Source: Paramoeba atlantica
Lineage: Eukaryota > Discosea
Reading direction: 5' to 3'
DNA length: 64,000 bases
Assembly (NCBI GenBank): GCA_977017575.1
Contig: CDRNVI010000047.1
Coordinates: 186,001 to 250,000 of the forward strand
Under the pieces are notes generated by a model. The model was not told where the DNA came from and did no database searches. It saw only the letters and a program-made list of their open reading frames with translations. This document shows, piece after piece, positions 40,705-51,010 of the stretch (position 1 is the first letter of the stretch; every line of letters begins with the position of its first letter). The position numbers and the translations under genes are program-made.

Positions 40705-42072
40705 ATGTCTGCCTCTGGTCCCAATGAACCCGACTGGGCCACTCTCCGTCAAACCCCTTTCTACACCCAACTACGTCCCTCCCGACCTCTCACCTCACGT
40801 CCCCTCCACCCTACCCCTCCCCCACCACAACACAATAAAGCCACAAAAACAAAAACCCAGAACCCTCCCCCATCACAACCCACTCTCACCCCAACCCCCC
40901 CCCTTTCTCCCACCCTACCCCCCTCATCCCCAACCCCACCACCCCCTCCTCCCCAACGCTCCCCCTCCCCTCCCCCGTCTACCCCCTCCCCCTCCCCCCT
41001 CCCCCCCTCTCGCAAGCACGCCCTGCAGTCGCCGTACTTCACCCCGCCCCCCTGGGCGGCCCTCCCCCCCGCCCCCCCCTCCCCCGCCGCGCCCTCCCTC
41101 GAGGTCTTCCGCTCCGGCTCCCGCGCCCCCGCCCCCCAGCGCGTCGCCACCGTGTCGCTCCACGCCCACCGCACCTACCTGCTCGGGACCCACCCCGCGG
41201 TGTGCGACATCCCGCTGCTCCACCCCAGCTGCTCCCGGGTCCACCTCGCGCTCGTCCACCACCGCGCCGGGGGGGTCTACCTCGTGGACCTGCGCTCCAC
41301 CCACGGCACCTTCGTGAACGGGGTGCGGGTGGCGCCCGCGGTCCCGGTGCTGTGGCCGGAGGGGCAGTGGGTGCGCACCGGCGGGAGTAGCCGGGTGTAC
41401 CGGCTGCGGAGGGGGGGAGGGGGGGGTGGGGGGAGGGGGGTGAGGAGGGAGGTGGAGGGGTTTATAAGGGAGATGGGGGAGGCGGGGGTGGGGAGTGGGG
41501 AGGGAGGGAAGGTGGAGGTGGGAAAAGAGGGAGGTGTGGATTTGGGTGGGGTACCGGGTTCTGTTTTTGAGGTGAAGGAGGAGTCGAACACGGCCCCTGT
41601 TGCTGCAAGCCCTTTGTTGGAGGTTTCACAGCCAGAAAGCTCGTGTACTGTGTTGTTGGCGCCCGAGTCCATGATTACCGGACCTACACGAGTGGGATAC
41701 CACATTCTTCTCAAGCACACCAAAAGTCTGCGCCCCACTTGGGGAGCGCAGCCCGTTACCCGGTCCCCTTTTGAGGCACACTGGCGTCTACAAACCATAC
41801 GGTACAGTTTGATTCAGGATAAAGAGCACTATGCGGATTATGCCTCCCAGTACTCCGAATGTTCGAGTGGGAAAACACAGGGCGGGAAAATGCCTCCCTT
41901 GGAGGCGAAAAGGGAGTATGGTCCCTCGCTCAATATTCTAAGGGATGTTCTGTGGGCGCTTTCCCCAGGGTCGTTGTCAGATGTCGTGGAGACCCCGCTT
42001 GGGGTCCATCTGGTATATTATCCCCCTGAAGTGGAATCGAACGGGAAGGCAAACACGCCGCCGGAAAAGTAG
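40705..42072 (+). CDS. FHA domain-parvulin peptidyl-prolyl isomerase fusion
   Basis: A 455-residue protein in three parts. Residues 1-130 are Pro-rich and disordered. An FHA phosphothreonine-binding domain lies at about 150-235 (YLLGTHPAVCDIPL, CSRVHLALVHH, LRSTHGTFVNGVRV), with the Ser-Arg-x-His and x-HGT-x-VNG residues. After a Gly-rich linker, a parvulin domain runs from about 330 to 445 (YHILLKHTKS, SQYSECSSGKTQGG, WALSPGSLSDVVETPLGVHLV). The fusion is known from T. brucei Par42, a nuclear parvulin; Pin1 itself has a WW domain instead. GC content is extreme. The coding strand is C-rich to about 41.25 kb and strongly G-rich from about 41.4 kb. Confidence 0.87.
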   Translation: MSASGPNEPDWATLRQTPFYTQLRPSRPLTSRPLHPTPPPPQHNKATKTKTQNPPPSQPTLTPTPPLSPTLPPSSPTPPPPPPQRSPSPPPSTPSPSPLPPSRKHALQSPYFTPPPWAALPPAPPSPAAPSLEVFRSGSRAPAPQRVATVSLHAHRTYLLGTHPAVCDIPLLHPSCSRVHLALVHHRAGGVYLVDLRSTHGTFVNGVRVAPAVPVLWPEGQWVRTGGSSRVYRLRRGGGGGGGRGVRREVEGFIREMGEAGVGSGEGGKVEVGKEGGVDLGGVPGSVFEVKEESNTAPVAASPLLEVSQPESSCTVLLAPESMITGPTRVGYHILLKHTKSLRPTWGAQPVTRSPFEAHWRLQTIRYSLIQDKEHYADYASQYSECSSGKTQGGKMPPLEAKREYGPSLNILRDVLWALSPGSLSDVVETPLGVHLVYYPPEVESNGKANTPPEK

Positions 42073-42526
42073 CTTCTTAAGAAGAATGGATGGTCTCCGG
42101 AATCGATATTTGAAACACGATTTGGTGTTCGGGACGACATCACAGCTCGAAACGTGGGACGCATTTTCTCCCGATACCACTTTCTTCCGACACCTTTTTT
42201 CTACGTAGATAAAGATCACTTCTCCCCTTTCGTATATGCATACCAAAACAGACCAACGTTGCAAGAACGTATTTGAAGTCAAAATTTAGTGCTGTAGTCG
42301 GTTGCGGGGCTCCAGATCTCCCTTAGGTCGCCTAAGTTACGCGTATTATTCTTCAAGCCTAAGTTTTCTTAAACAGGCAGATTACCCATCCAATTTTAAC
42401 GAAAAATATAAATTTTCGTTGAATTATAGCTCACAAAATATTACCTTACATCTTCTAAATTATTTTTTGTTCTCTAGTTTTCTTTTTTTCTGCATATCAA
42501 ATACATCAAACAGAATACAATATCCT
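42073..42526. other. intergenic before RPA2
   Basis: The frame of RPA2 stays open upstream to 42302, but that 75-codon extension is AT-rich, hydrophobic and lacks conservation features. It ends in TTTTCTTTTTTTCTGCATAT and CATCAAACAG, a good splice-acceptor candidate. I therefore regard it as non-coding and start RPA2 at 42527. Confidence 0.6.
42478..42513 (+). promoter_or_regulatory. candidate spliced-leader acceptor of RPA2
   Basis: A pyrimidine tract (TTTTCTTTTTTTCTG) precedes CATCAAACAG, whose AG is at 42512-42513, 13 bp before the ATG at 42527. This is the layout of a trans-splicing acceptor in kinetoplastids. Inferred from pattern only. Confidence 0.5.
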
Positions 42527-45500
42527 ATGAGCTCAGCATGTGACACAAGTTCTCAGGAGGACAGAGCTTGGCAATGGATTGATCTCACTCTTCGTGAGCA
42601 AATTGAATCTTTTGATCAAATACTGGAGTTGGAAAAAACACCCAAATTGGATGACTTTGTGATAAGTCTCCGGACCCGTTTATCACTGCCCAGAGGGGAA
42701 TTGCCGGATCGCAAAAGGGCTGTGAAGTACATTTCGCCAAGGAAAAAGGAAGTGCCTCCTATTGCACGAGAATTACTGGATCAGATACATAGCCTTCAAC
42801 GAGACCCGGACCCCCACACACTCCCAATTTCTCACAAGTACAATCTCCTGCTTCAAATACAGGGTTCGTTGCAAAACCTACTCCTCCTGCAACCTCAATA
42901 CGCGTCTTCGGGCGCGACCTCGTCCCCTGTCGACTCATCACTCAATGGTATTCTTGGAGATGTGGACAAGAGTGTCTCCGAGCTCTGTAGTCTACACACC
43001 TCCATGTGGGACGATGCCTTACGTCATGACCTCCCCCGACTGATTACCGAGCACACCCAACAAGGCGTCATGGCTACCCAACCCCTTGGCAAGGACGGCT
43101 CCACGATTAGCGTTCAGTGCAACCGTGTAGCTGTCGGCATATGTCACCCCTCCCTGGAGACCTCCGCGTGCTACGTTCAATCAATGACAGAAAAGTTTCG
43201 TACCGTGTTTTCGTCTTTAGAGAAGGAGCAGGATCACCTCCGTGCGCTCCAGGAGCGATACACCACACACGTCGGGACACATGTCTCGGTTGAAAAATGC
43301 GATGAGGTACGACAAAACCTGCTGCACGTCACAACGACTTTACAAAACGTGGCAGATCTCCATCAGCAGTGGTCGGACCTAACGACGGCCTTCGAGGCGA
43401 AATCAAATAAGATTTGGTTTGACGCACAGCATCTTTATGCGTGGGATGCGGATACGTATGGACGGTACGAAATCCCCAAACACACACGTGACCCCGCAAC
43501 AGTATACGAACACCTGGTTACGCGACGACACACAGACTGGGGTCAGCTAGTTCGCACATCGGAGACGCTTTATGGGAGTCTGCTGCGTGTAGCCGCTGGC
43601 TATCTCGCTCCCGCACGTCATGTCCGGCTTGGCACTTCCTACCAGGAGCCTCTGTACTGGAGAATTGCGTTTCGCTTTCAGCTACGACGGGACTCCCCTT
43701 TATCGAGTGTACCCCATGCGATCTCGGTTGACTTGGGGATTGACGCAGCGAACGATTCCGAGAGGTTTTTTACTTCCGCCACTGTGGAGCACTCAGAGCG
43801 TGTGGTAGATTCCCAAGGTCACCGCTATCCTACTGAACTGATTCCCCCTAGCGCCTTTTTCTGGATGAAGGCAGGAGAAGTGCCGACTATGGTCGGGAGT
43901 GCCCACTGTGTTCTCACCCACATGAAGGCGTTGGGTATCCCGTGGCGCGAGGCCCAGCACGAGCCGATGCTCGCTGGGGGGTATTTTGTCATCAACGGTT
44001 CAGAAAAAATACTCCGACTGCTCAGTGTCCCGCGTAGCAACACCCCTCTACTTACCCAACGCCCCGGGCTGTGCAAACACGGCGACAACTTCTCCGAGAA
44101 AGCGATCCAGTTCCGCTCCAAGACACGCTCCGGCCGCGTTCTTCCTACTTTTATCCACTACCTGCGCAGTGCCGAGGTGGTTGTCTCTCTTCCCCTGGGT
44201 CGAAAAGTACAATACGTCCCATTTTTGTTGTTGCTGTGTGCTCTACGAGAAGTGACTCATGCGGGGGTGTTCCACATCCTCTCCGCGGGAATTACATCCG
44301 AAATCACGGTGGGCCGTGTGGAGGCACTGCTACGGCACCATCTCGCCCAGACCTACGGCCAAGTCCTAGGGGCTCTTCCGCACACAATGCTGCTCGGCAG
44401 ACTCATCCGCGAGGCTCAGACTCAGCACCGTCGAAAGTTTGGTAATCCGCTGGGCGCGACAACACTGCTGCCGGAGTGTGAGCCCTCTGGGGCCCATGCG
44501 CCTCCACAACACCCGGATGTGTGGTACGGACGCTACGTGCTGCACCGCTATCTGTTCCCCCATTTGAACTCCGAGGATTCGTTTGAGCGCGAGCTTCTTC
44601 CAGACCCCAACGAGGACGTCCTGGCACGTGCATGCGCTGAACGCGAGCGAAAATTTGAGCTCCTCGTCCACCTCCTACGCCAGCTCTACGCCTTCGTGGA
44701 CGACACCCTCCCCAAGGACAACCTCGACCTCCCGAGTCACCAGGAGGTGTTTACATTGGGCAACCTCCTCAGTGGGGTGTTAGAGAGCTGTGTGTTACGT
44801 GGACTCGCCAGTGGGGCGCGAAACGTCGCCGCGGTGTGCTCCTCCCCCCATCTCACCCATCTTCGTGGGCGGGACCGTAAAACAGTGCTGCTCCCGGAGC
44901 TGTCCACCATACTGCGCACCCCGCTACGTGGGGTTCTGAAACCACTGTCCCGGATCTTCACCACTGGGTCCTACACCCCCGACCGCTCCCTCCCCACCCC
45001 TGTGCCCCAAGTCATGGGTCTCTCGGTGAGCTGTGAGCGGTTAAATTTCTATCGTGTCGCGGAACTCCTTCGTGGGGTACACCGCGGTCGGCATATCCTC
45101 GAAATGCGAAGCACAGAGGTCCGACGGTGCCGTACCGAGTCTTGGGGATTCTACTGTGTGGTCCACACCCCGGATGGGGAGGCCTGTGGGGTGCAGAACC
45201 ATCTCACGCTTGGCGCCCGCGTGAGTTTATCGGACAGTACGTCCAATGGGAAACCGGTGGAATACGATGTAGGGGATGCCGTCCAGCAGTTACTGAGAGA
45301 GCATTTGTACCCAACTGAGCTCACACCTGTGTGGCAGCGCTACGAGGGGATGACAACCGTCATGTTGGACGGCGCGCTCTTGGGGTTCGTATCCACCCCC
45401 TCTGTGACTTCGTGTTGTGAGATCCTACGCGGAGAGAAACGACGCCGTGGTTCTCCGCTGTGTCACATTGAGGTGGTCGCCGTCTCCCTCTCCGCCACTT

Positions 45501-47395
45501 TTTCCGTTCTGTACCTCTTCACCACACCGGGGCGTTTGATGCGACCCATCCAACACCTCCCCACCGGAGACAAGCTTCACATCGGGGTATGGGAACAGAC
45601 CTATCTAAACATCGCCTCCGTCTATGCCGATCTCCACGACGCCCGCACGGAGGCCCACACCCACGACTACACCGAGCCCCGTCCCTCCACCCACCTCCTT
45701 AGTCTCACCGCGAGCGTCATCCCGTTCTTTGAACACAACTGTTCCCCGCGTAACCTGTTCCAATGTGGGATTACGAAACAATCCATTGGACCCGCACTCG
45801 CGACCACATCGTACCGCACCGACACCAAGTACTACCACATGGCCTCCACCCACCGCAGCCTCGTGCGTACCTCCGCCTTCGAGACCCACGGGGTAATGGA
45901 CCACAGCAGTGTGTGTCTGAACCCCGTGCTCGGGGTCATGTCCTACTCCGGACAGGACATGGAGGACGCGCTGGTGCTCAGCCAGAGTGCCACCCAGAGT
46001 GGGCTCTTTGCGGTCTACCAAACCCTTTGCCGGGAGGTGGTAGCCGCGGAGAAGGTACGCCTGGGGTCCTCGAATAACAATAATAAAACAGAGGGCGGGG
46101 GACCGCAAATCACCATGGTGTTTCATAATTTGGACCGGTTCAACCAATGTGTGTACCCCGGGGTACGGTTGGATGGGTTACCGGAGACACGCAAGGTGAC
46201 GTTGGATGGGATGGCCGCGGGGAGGAGGGGGGAACCACCGGTAGCTTCACCACCCTCCCTTGATGGGTCGGCTACGACTGCCCCCGGGGCTGCTAGGTCT
46301 TATTCTTCTTCTTCACACGCTGGGGCCCCGGTCTACGCCTCCCACACCCCTGTGTTTGTGATAGCACGAAAAATCCGTCACAGCGACGGCTCCGTGCGGT
46401 ATCTTGACCACAAAGTATTCCCGTGGTCCCATCTGGGAAAGGAGGAGTCTGGGTTTGTCCATGCCGCGGTCCCGACAGAGTTTGACGGCCCGGACCCTAC
46501 GAAATTTCTCCTCATCCTTCGTTTGTGTCGTCCCCCCGTCGTCGGGGATAAGTTCTGTAGTCGGCACGGACAAAAGGGTACGGTCGGGATGGTGATGCCA
46601 CGGGTTGATCTCCCGTTCACCGAGACCGGGGGTATGGTCCCGGATATTCTCATCAACCCTCATGCCTTCCCCAGCCGTATGGCGGTAGGGATGATGCTGG
46701 AGATGATTGCGGGTAAGGCCAGTGCGGTGGGCGGGTCGCTCACCGACGCCTCCCCTTGGGCCCTCACCTCGGATAAGCCACTTAGTGCGCTTAGACTTGG
46801 GGAGCGTCTTGGGGCGCTGGGATACGCCCGGGCCGGTACGGAGGTGTTCTACAACGGAATGACGGGGGAACCCATGGAGGTGGGGCTGTTTGTCGGGGTA
46901 GTGGGCTACCAAAGGTTGCGGCACATGGTCGCAGATAAGTGGCAAGTCCGTGGGCGTACGGATCACACTACCCACCGTGTGGTACAGCGCACCGGGCAAC
47001 CCGTCCACGGACGAAAGCGGCATGGTGGGGTGCGTGTCGGGGAGATGGAACGGGACGCGTTGTTAAGCCACGGGGCCGCGGCACTGGTTCGGGACCGGTT
47101 GCTGTACGCTTCGGACCACACCCGCGCATACGTGTGTCGCCGCTGTGGGGGGATGCTAGCACTGCAGGAGAGGGTATCGACACAACTTGGGACTTGGAAG
47201 GTGTGTATGTTTTGTGAGGCCCAGGCGGGGACGCGAGATGCGCTGGATGCGGCAGGTGAAGGTGAGGAGGGAGGGCCGGGGGCGCAGCCCACCCAAGAGG
47301 GGACGATTCCGTTGATAGATATCCCCCAGGTGCTGCGATTGTTAGTTATGGAGCTCGCGAGCGTGGGGATTCGCACCCGGTTGTATTTGGATTAA
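42527..47395 (+). CDS. RPA2: RNA polymerase I second-largest subunit RPA2
   Basis: A 1622-residue protein, the catalytic partner of RPA1 in nucleolar polymerase I. Diagnostic segments are GGYFVINGSEKILRLL, KYYHMASTHRSLVRT, MSYSGQDMEDALVLSQSA, GDKFCSRHGQKGTVGMV, DILINPHAFPSRM, VGYQRLRHMVADKWQVR, GEMERDALLSHGAA and a C-terminal zinc ribbon CRRCGGML...CMFCEA. The combination with YYQRLRHMVSDKFQVR-like and TPQxPLVRP-like segments fits human POLR1B better than RPB2 or RPC2. It is about 480 residues longer than human POLR1B. Much of the excess is an N-terminal extension of about 270 residues, as in trypanosome RPA2, plus Ser/Gly-rich inserts near 46.07 and 46.27 kb. Intronless. The skew changes from C-rich to G-rich around 46 kb. 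Confidence 0.92.
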   Translation: MSSACDTSSQEDRAWQWIDLTLREQIESFDQILELEKTPKLDDFVISLRTRLSLPRGELPDRKRAVKYISPRKKEVPPIARELLDQIHSLQRDPDPHTLPISHKYNLLLQIQGSLQNLLLLQPQYASSGATSSPVDSSLNGILGDVDKSVSELCSLHTSMWDDALRHDLPRLITEHTQQGVMATQPLGKDGSTISVQCNRVAVGICHPSLETSACYVQSMTEKFRTVFSSLEKEQDHLRALQERYTTHVGTHVSVEKCDEVRQNLLHVTTTLQNVADLHQQWSDLTTAFEAKSNKIWFDAQHLYAWDADTYGRYEIPKHTRDPATVYEHLVTRRHTDWGQLVRTSETLYGSLLRVAAGYLAPARHVRLGTSYQEPLYWRIAFRFQLRRDSPLSSVPHAISVDLGIDAANDSERFFTSATVEHSERVVDSQGHRYPTELIPPSAFFWMKAGEVPTMVGSAHCVLTHMKALGIPWREAQHEPMLAGGYFVINGSEKILRLLSVPRSNTPLLTQRPGLCKHGDNFSEKAIQFRSKTRSGRVLPTFIHYLRSAEVVVSLPLGRKVQYVPFLLLLCALREVTHAGVFHILSAGITSEITVGRVEALLRHHLAQTYGQVLGALPHTMLLGRLIREAQTQHRRKFGNPLGATTLLPECEPSGAHAPPQHPDVWYGRYVLHRYLFPHLNSEDSFERELLPDPNEDVLARACAERERKFELLVHLLRQLYAFVDDTLPKDNLDLPSHQEVFTLGNLLSGVLESCVLRGLASGARNVAAVCSSPHLTHLRGRDRKTVLLPELSTILRTPLRGVLKPLSRIFTTGSYTPDRSLPTPVPQVMGLSVSCERLNFYRVAELLRGVHRGRHILEMRSTEVRRCRTESWGFYCVVHTPDGEACGVQNHLTLGARVSLSDSTSNGKPVEYDVGDAVQQLLREHLYPTELTPVWQRYEGMTTVMLDGALLGFVSTPSVTSCCEILRGEKRRRGSPLCHIEVVAVSLSATFSVLYLFTTPGRLMRPIQHLPTGDKLHIGVWEQTYLNIASVYADLHDARTEAHTHDYTEPRPSTHLLSLTASVIPFFEHNCSPRNLFQCGITKQSIGPALATTSYRTDTKYYHMASTHRSLVRTSAFETHGVMDHSSVCLNPVLGVMSYSGQDMEDALVLSQSATQSGLFAVYQTLCREVVAAEKVRLGSSNNNNKTEGGGPQITMVFHNLDRFNQCVYPGVRLDGLPETRKVTLDGMAAGRRGEPPVASPPSLDGSATTAPGAARSYSSSSHAGAPVYASHTPVFVIARKIRHSDGSVRYLDHKVFPWSHLGKEESGFVHAAVPTEFDGPDPTKFLLILRLCRPPVVGDKFCSRHGQKGTVGMVMPRVDLPFTETGGMVPDILINPHAFPSRMAVGMMLEMIAGKASAVGGSLTDASPWALTSDKPLSALRLGERLGALGYARAGTEVFYNGMTGEPMEVGLFVGVVGYQRLRHMVADKWQVRGRTDHTTHRVVQRTGQPVHGRKRHGGVRVGEMERDALLSHGAAALVRDRLLYASDHTRAYVCRRCGGMLALQERVSTQLGTWKVCMFCEAQAGTRDALDAAGEGEEGGPGAQPTQEGTIPLIDIPQVLRLLVMELASVGIRTRLYLD

Positions 47396-47615
47396 AGAGG
47401 TAAAAATAGAAATGCAAGTCGTGAATCTGTCGCGACAGATTTACATTCTTTCGGAGTAAAATCAACATTTTTTTCAGAGTACAGTAGCGTATACAATGGC
47501 GGCAAACACGAGCTTACTTACGCACGTATAAGATTTAGACAGCATTAACGAAAATGTACTTGTGATTTCAAATGAAAACTCTTAGCTTTTATAATTAATT
47601 TATCTCGTCTCCAAC
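47396..47615. other. short intergenic between RPA2 and the DEAD-box gene
   Basis: Contains a palindrome (AATCTGTCGCGACAGATT near 47424) soon after the RPA2 stop. T-rich sequence ends at TCTCGTCTCCAAC just before the helicase ATG. Nothing else is seen. Confidence 0.4.
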
Positions 47616-48461
47616 ATGTACGTTCCCCCTCACCGTCGCGAGGAGCCTTCCTACGCCCCCAGTATATCCGATCCCTATCACCCTTCGGCCCTACCATCCC
47701 GTGGATACTCCAGCAGAGGCAACCCAGAATGGCGCGGGTCCCACCGAGGAGCTGGCATGCGCCCACCTGCCCACTCTCGTCGTGTGTTCCATGACGGCAG
47801 TCACACCTATGGGGGTCGCGATCGGCGCGCCCAGGAAGACGAGGCCGAAGTCTTGGAACTGTTTCGGACCACAGGAGTGTCCCAAGGAATTAACTTTCAA
47901 CAGTACGCTGCTATTCCTGTCCATACGACCCCTCCCGACGTCGAGCCCCCGATGGAGAACTTCGATGATGTGTCCTTTCCTCCCACCTTACGGGAGAACA
48001 TCCAGCGTTGTGCGTACCAAACTCCCACCCCAGTACAGCAATACACCATTCCGCTCGCTCTCGCAGGCCACGACGTGATGGCCTGTGCACAAACCGGGAG
48101 TGGAAAAACCGCCGCGTTTTTGCTACCCACCATCACGGCGTTGCTTCGTTCCCGTTCCGAGGGGGACACGCCTGCCCCCGTCCCATCCCCCCCCACCCCC
48201 TCCTCCGAGGTCCACGTTGTGCGACCCCACTGCGTCATCCTCGCCCCCACACGGGAGCTTGTCATCCAAATCCACATGGAGGCCCGCAAGTTCTGCTTCC
48301 GCACCCCCCTCCAGGTCGCCGTCGCCTACGGCGGCACCGACATCCACAACCAGCTCCGTTCCCTCCGCCGCGGCTCCGACCTCCTCGTCGCCGCCCCCGG
48401 CCGCCTGCTCGACTACCACCACCGCGCCTCCCTCGCCCTCGACGCCGTCCGTTTCCTCATC

Positions 48462-48497
<36 letters not shown>

Positions 48498-49511
48498 GAG
48501 CCCCAGATGCGCGCCCTCGTGGTGCACTCCGACATGCCCCTCCCGGAGCAGCGCCGCACGCTGATGTTCAGCGCCACCTTCCCGCGTGAGATCCAGGACC
48601 TCGCGAGACGCCTCCTGCGCCCCGCCTTCGTCCGCCTCACCGTCGGGCGCCTCGGTGCCACCACCGCGAGCATCGCCCAGCACCTGCTCGAGCTCGAGCC
48701 CCCGCAGAAGCTGGACCGCCTGTGTGAGGCCCTGCGGGGGGGGGTCTCGGCGTCGGAGCGCGCGCTGGTGTTCATCCAGCGCAAGAGGCACGTCGAGGGG
48801 GTGCGACGGGGGCTGCAGAGCCGGGGGCTGCCCGCGGTGAGTATTCACGGGGATAAGGGCCAGAGCGAGCGGGAGAGGGCGCTGGGGGCGTTTCGCTCCG
48901 GGGCCGTCCCGGTGTTGCTGGCGACGGATGTCGCGAGTCGGGGGTTGGATATCCCGCATGTGGGGCTGGTGGTGCAGTATGACCTCCCCAACACGATTGA
49001 GGACTATGTGCACCGAATTGGGCGTACCGGTCGTGTGGGGAATCAGGGCACGGCGTTGGGGTTTTTTACCCCAACGCAGGATGCGTCGCTGGCGGGGGAA
49101 CTCGCCACGGTGTTGCGTGAGGCGCAGCAAGAGGTGCCGCCGTTCCTGGCACGTCTCGTGGAGGCGAAGGCCGCGAGTCGGCGGTACGGTCGCCGGGGGA
49201 GTGGGGGAAGTAGGGGGGGTGGCTCTCCCACCGGGGAGGGATACGGTGCTTTTCCCCAGTCCCCACACCCGGGGCGGTATTACGGGGGAAAACCCTATGC
49301 TCCCCCGGTCTATGCCACGGGTACGCCAGGGTACGCTCCGAGTGGGGTATACTATGGCCCAGGGACTACCCGGGGCCCCGCATCGGGGTATGCGGAGCGT
49401 GCTGGGGAGTATGGCTACCGGGCCTACCCGCATGAAGCGAATCCAGCGCCCGGGTCTACCGCAGCGATGTACAGTGCCCAACCGTATTACCAATTTCCTT
49501 CACAGAACTAG
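47616..49511 (+). CDS. DED1: DED1/DDX3-family DEAD-box RNA helicase
   Basis: A 631-residue ATP-dependent RNA helicase expected to act in translation initiation. The N-terminus MYVPPHRRE matches the eIF4E-binding-like start of DDX3. All helicase motifs are present: a Q-motif region CAYQTPTPVQQ, motif I AQTGSGKT, Ia APTREL, II DEAD (LILDEADRMLDMGFEPQM), III SAT, V ATDVASRGLDIPHV, VI HRIGRTGR. The C-terminus is Gly/Arg-rich then Tyr/Pro/Gly-rich (GRRGSGGSRGGG), as in DDX3. The coding strand is strongly C-rich over 48.15-48.7 kb and G-rich over 48.72-49.3 kb. Intronless. The conserved motifs make this call secure; DED1 versus close DEAD subfamilies rests on the N-terminus and flanking FDDVSFPP. 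Confidence 0.92.
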
Positions 49512-49942
49512 TTGAGCACGGATGTGTTGCCGTTTACATCAGGCATGAGAATGTTCTCTCGGGTAGTTCATCTAAGATGACGGGTAATACAATTTCTCAT
49601 CTTAGTAGTCCTAGGTTCCCCTCAGTGCTTTTGCTTACTTCACTCGTATGTTTTGATTAGTAAAATTCGTAAACAGACCTTTTTTGATGGGCTTTCTGAA
49701 TTCACCGTTTACGACTTGCGGGTTGCTGTATTTGTGATAATGTACCTGTTTTTGGCGATGGAGAATAACGCATTTTTTAATGAACCATTAATGTAGAAGT
49801 GCCTTCGGCTTTATTTTGGCGAAATAATAAGGGAGCTCTCATCAGGGAAATATATTTTTAAAAATGAAGTATAAAAAGTTCTTTGACATTATGCATTTTA
49901 AAAACTAATGTTAGCGAGTTATGTCTTCTTGATGGCATATTT
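49512..49942. other. intergenic, AT-rich
   Basis: GAGAATGTTCTC-type and ATCTAAGATG short palindromes are seen at 49545-49600. No gene or inserted element is recognised. Confidence 0.35.
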
Positions 49943-49952
49943 ATTTTCTTAG
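49940..49952 (+). promoter_or_regulatory. candidate spliced-leader acceptor of LRR gene 5
   Basis: TTTATTTTCTTAG ends four bases before the ATG at 49957: a short pyrimidine tract and AG at the right distance. Pattern-based inference only. Confidence 0.45.
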
Positions 49953-49956
49953 CAAA

Positions 49957-50747
49957 ATGCTGCAACTCCCGTGTCCCTTATGTTGTTTCTATGTTTGTGA
50001 TTCGGAAGAGTGTCATGTTTCCTCGCCCCATGTTACGTCACCTCCACATCTGAAAACCGGCGCACGTGGAGCCAAAGTGCGTGGTGCTGTTCTTTCTGCA
50101 GAAATTGAGCTCACTCGTTTCATATCGAATATTACGAATACTCATGTCTCTTGGAGTGAGAACATTGACGGATGCACATGGAACGGTGTCAAATGCGATA
50201 GTGATTTGCGAGTGACAACACTGGACTGGAATTCTCTTGCTTTGGTTGGAACTTTCTTGTACCGCCATATGCCGTCTACAACAAAGTCTTTCGTCGCCTG
50301 GGGTATTACGGGGGAAATACCGCTGCAAGAGCTTCCGCCCGGTATTGATATAGAGATCAACCTCTCGACGAACTAAATGCTCGGTCCCCTTTTTCTGGAG
50401 ATGCTGTCTCGAGAGCTTATCGGTTTTTACGCTGCAAAGAATCATTTAAATGGGAAACTGGATCTCACTTTGCTTCCTAGTACACTGACTTCTCTCGTAC
50501 TTCCGTTAGATAAGTTTACAGGGGGTGTGGACTTGCGTTCTCTTCCTGTGGGTCTTCGGTATCTTCAGCTCAACAGCAATCAGCTTAGTGGTGATCTTTA
50601 TCTTAATTCACTACCAGATTCACTTGAAGTACTCTATATATCAATAATAATCAATTCACGGGAGTTCTTGATGAGCGTCTCCTGCCTTCCAGTCTGAAAT
50701 TTCCTTTGTTTAGTAAAAATCAATTTTCAAAGATTATCCCAAGATAA
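49957..50747 (+). pseudogene. LRR family gene 5, broken
   Basis: Starts MLQLPCPLCCFYVCDSEE, continues AKVRGAVLSAEIELTRFI, VSWSENID, CTWNGVKCDSD and degenerate LRRs. A TAA at 50374-50376 replaces a Lys/Gln codon inside an LRR (LSTN-stop-MLGPLF). The same frame continues with good LRRs (LPVGLRYLQLNSNQLSG). Near 50636-50650 the frame slips by two bases in a TATA/ATAATAAT tract. In the shifted frame YINNNQFTGVLDERLLP resumes, ending at 50747. Two lesions make it a pseudogene unless a truncated product is used. The N-terminal Cys cluster is unique in the family. Confidence 0.75.
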
Positions 50748-51010
50748 TGCAAAACGGTTCTATCGCTAATAAACGGGACCCGGGATAATACCCCTGTAGC
50801 ATTGTAACATACCGCGGGTATGTTATCGTCCCCTCTGGATTTCAGAGATTTTGAGTCAAATCTTCCGACTTTTTTTGTAGCTATTGCATACGTTTCGCAT
50901 TTCTTCCTCTTTTCGCATCTTGAGATTTTGTTGAACGTATTTTACATGTGCTTTGTGACATAGCGTTTCGTTATTTCTATTTTTATTTCGTCACCGTGAT
51001 TCAACTGTTC
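50748..51010. repeat. intergenic with an ACATACCGCGGGTATGTT palindrome
   Basis: TAAACGGGACCCGGGATAAT and ACATACCGCGGGTATGTT (50771-50832) resemble the small palindromic repeat units at 3993 and 17883. Otherwise AT-rich spacer. Confidence 0.4.

Noticed and set aside
42302-42526. 75-codon N-terminal extension of RPA2.
   Set aside because: AT-rich, hydrophobic, and followed by an acceptor-like site just before a good ATG.
48123-49493. Long minus-strand open frames opposite the DEAD-box, FHA-parvulin and RPA2 genes.
   Set aside because: They follow from the GC-rich codon use of the real genes, show no domain, and the plus-strand products are conserved families.
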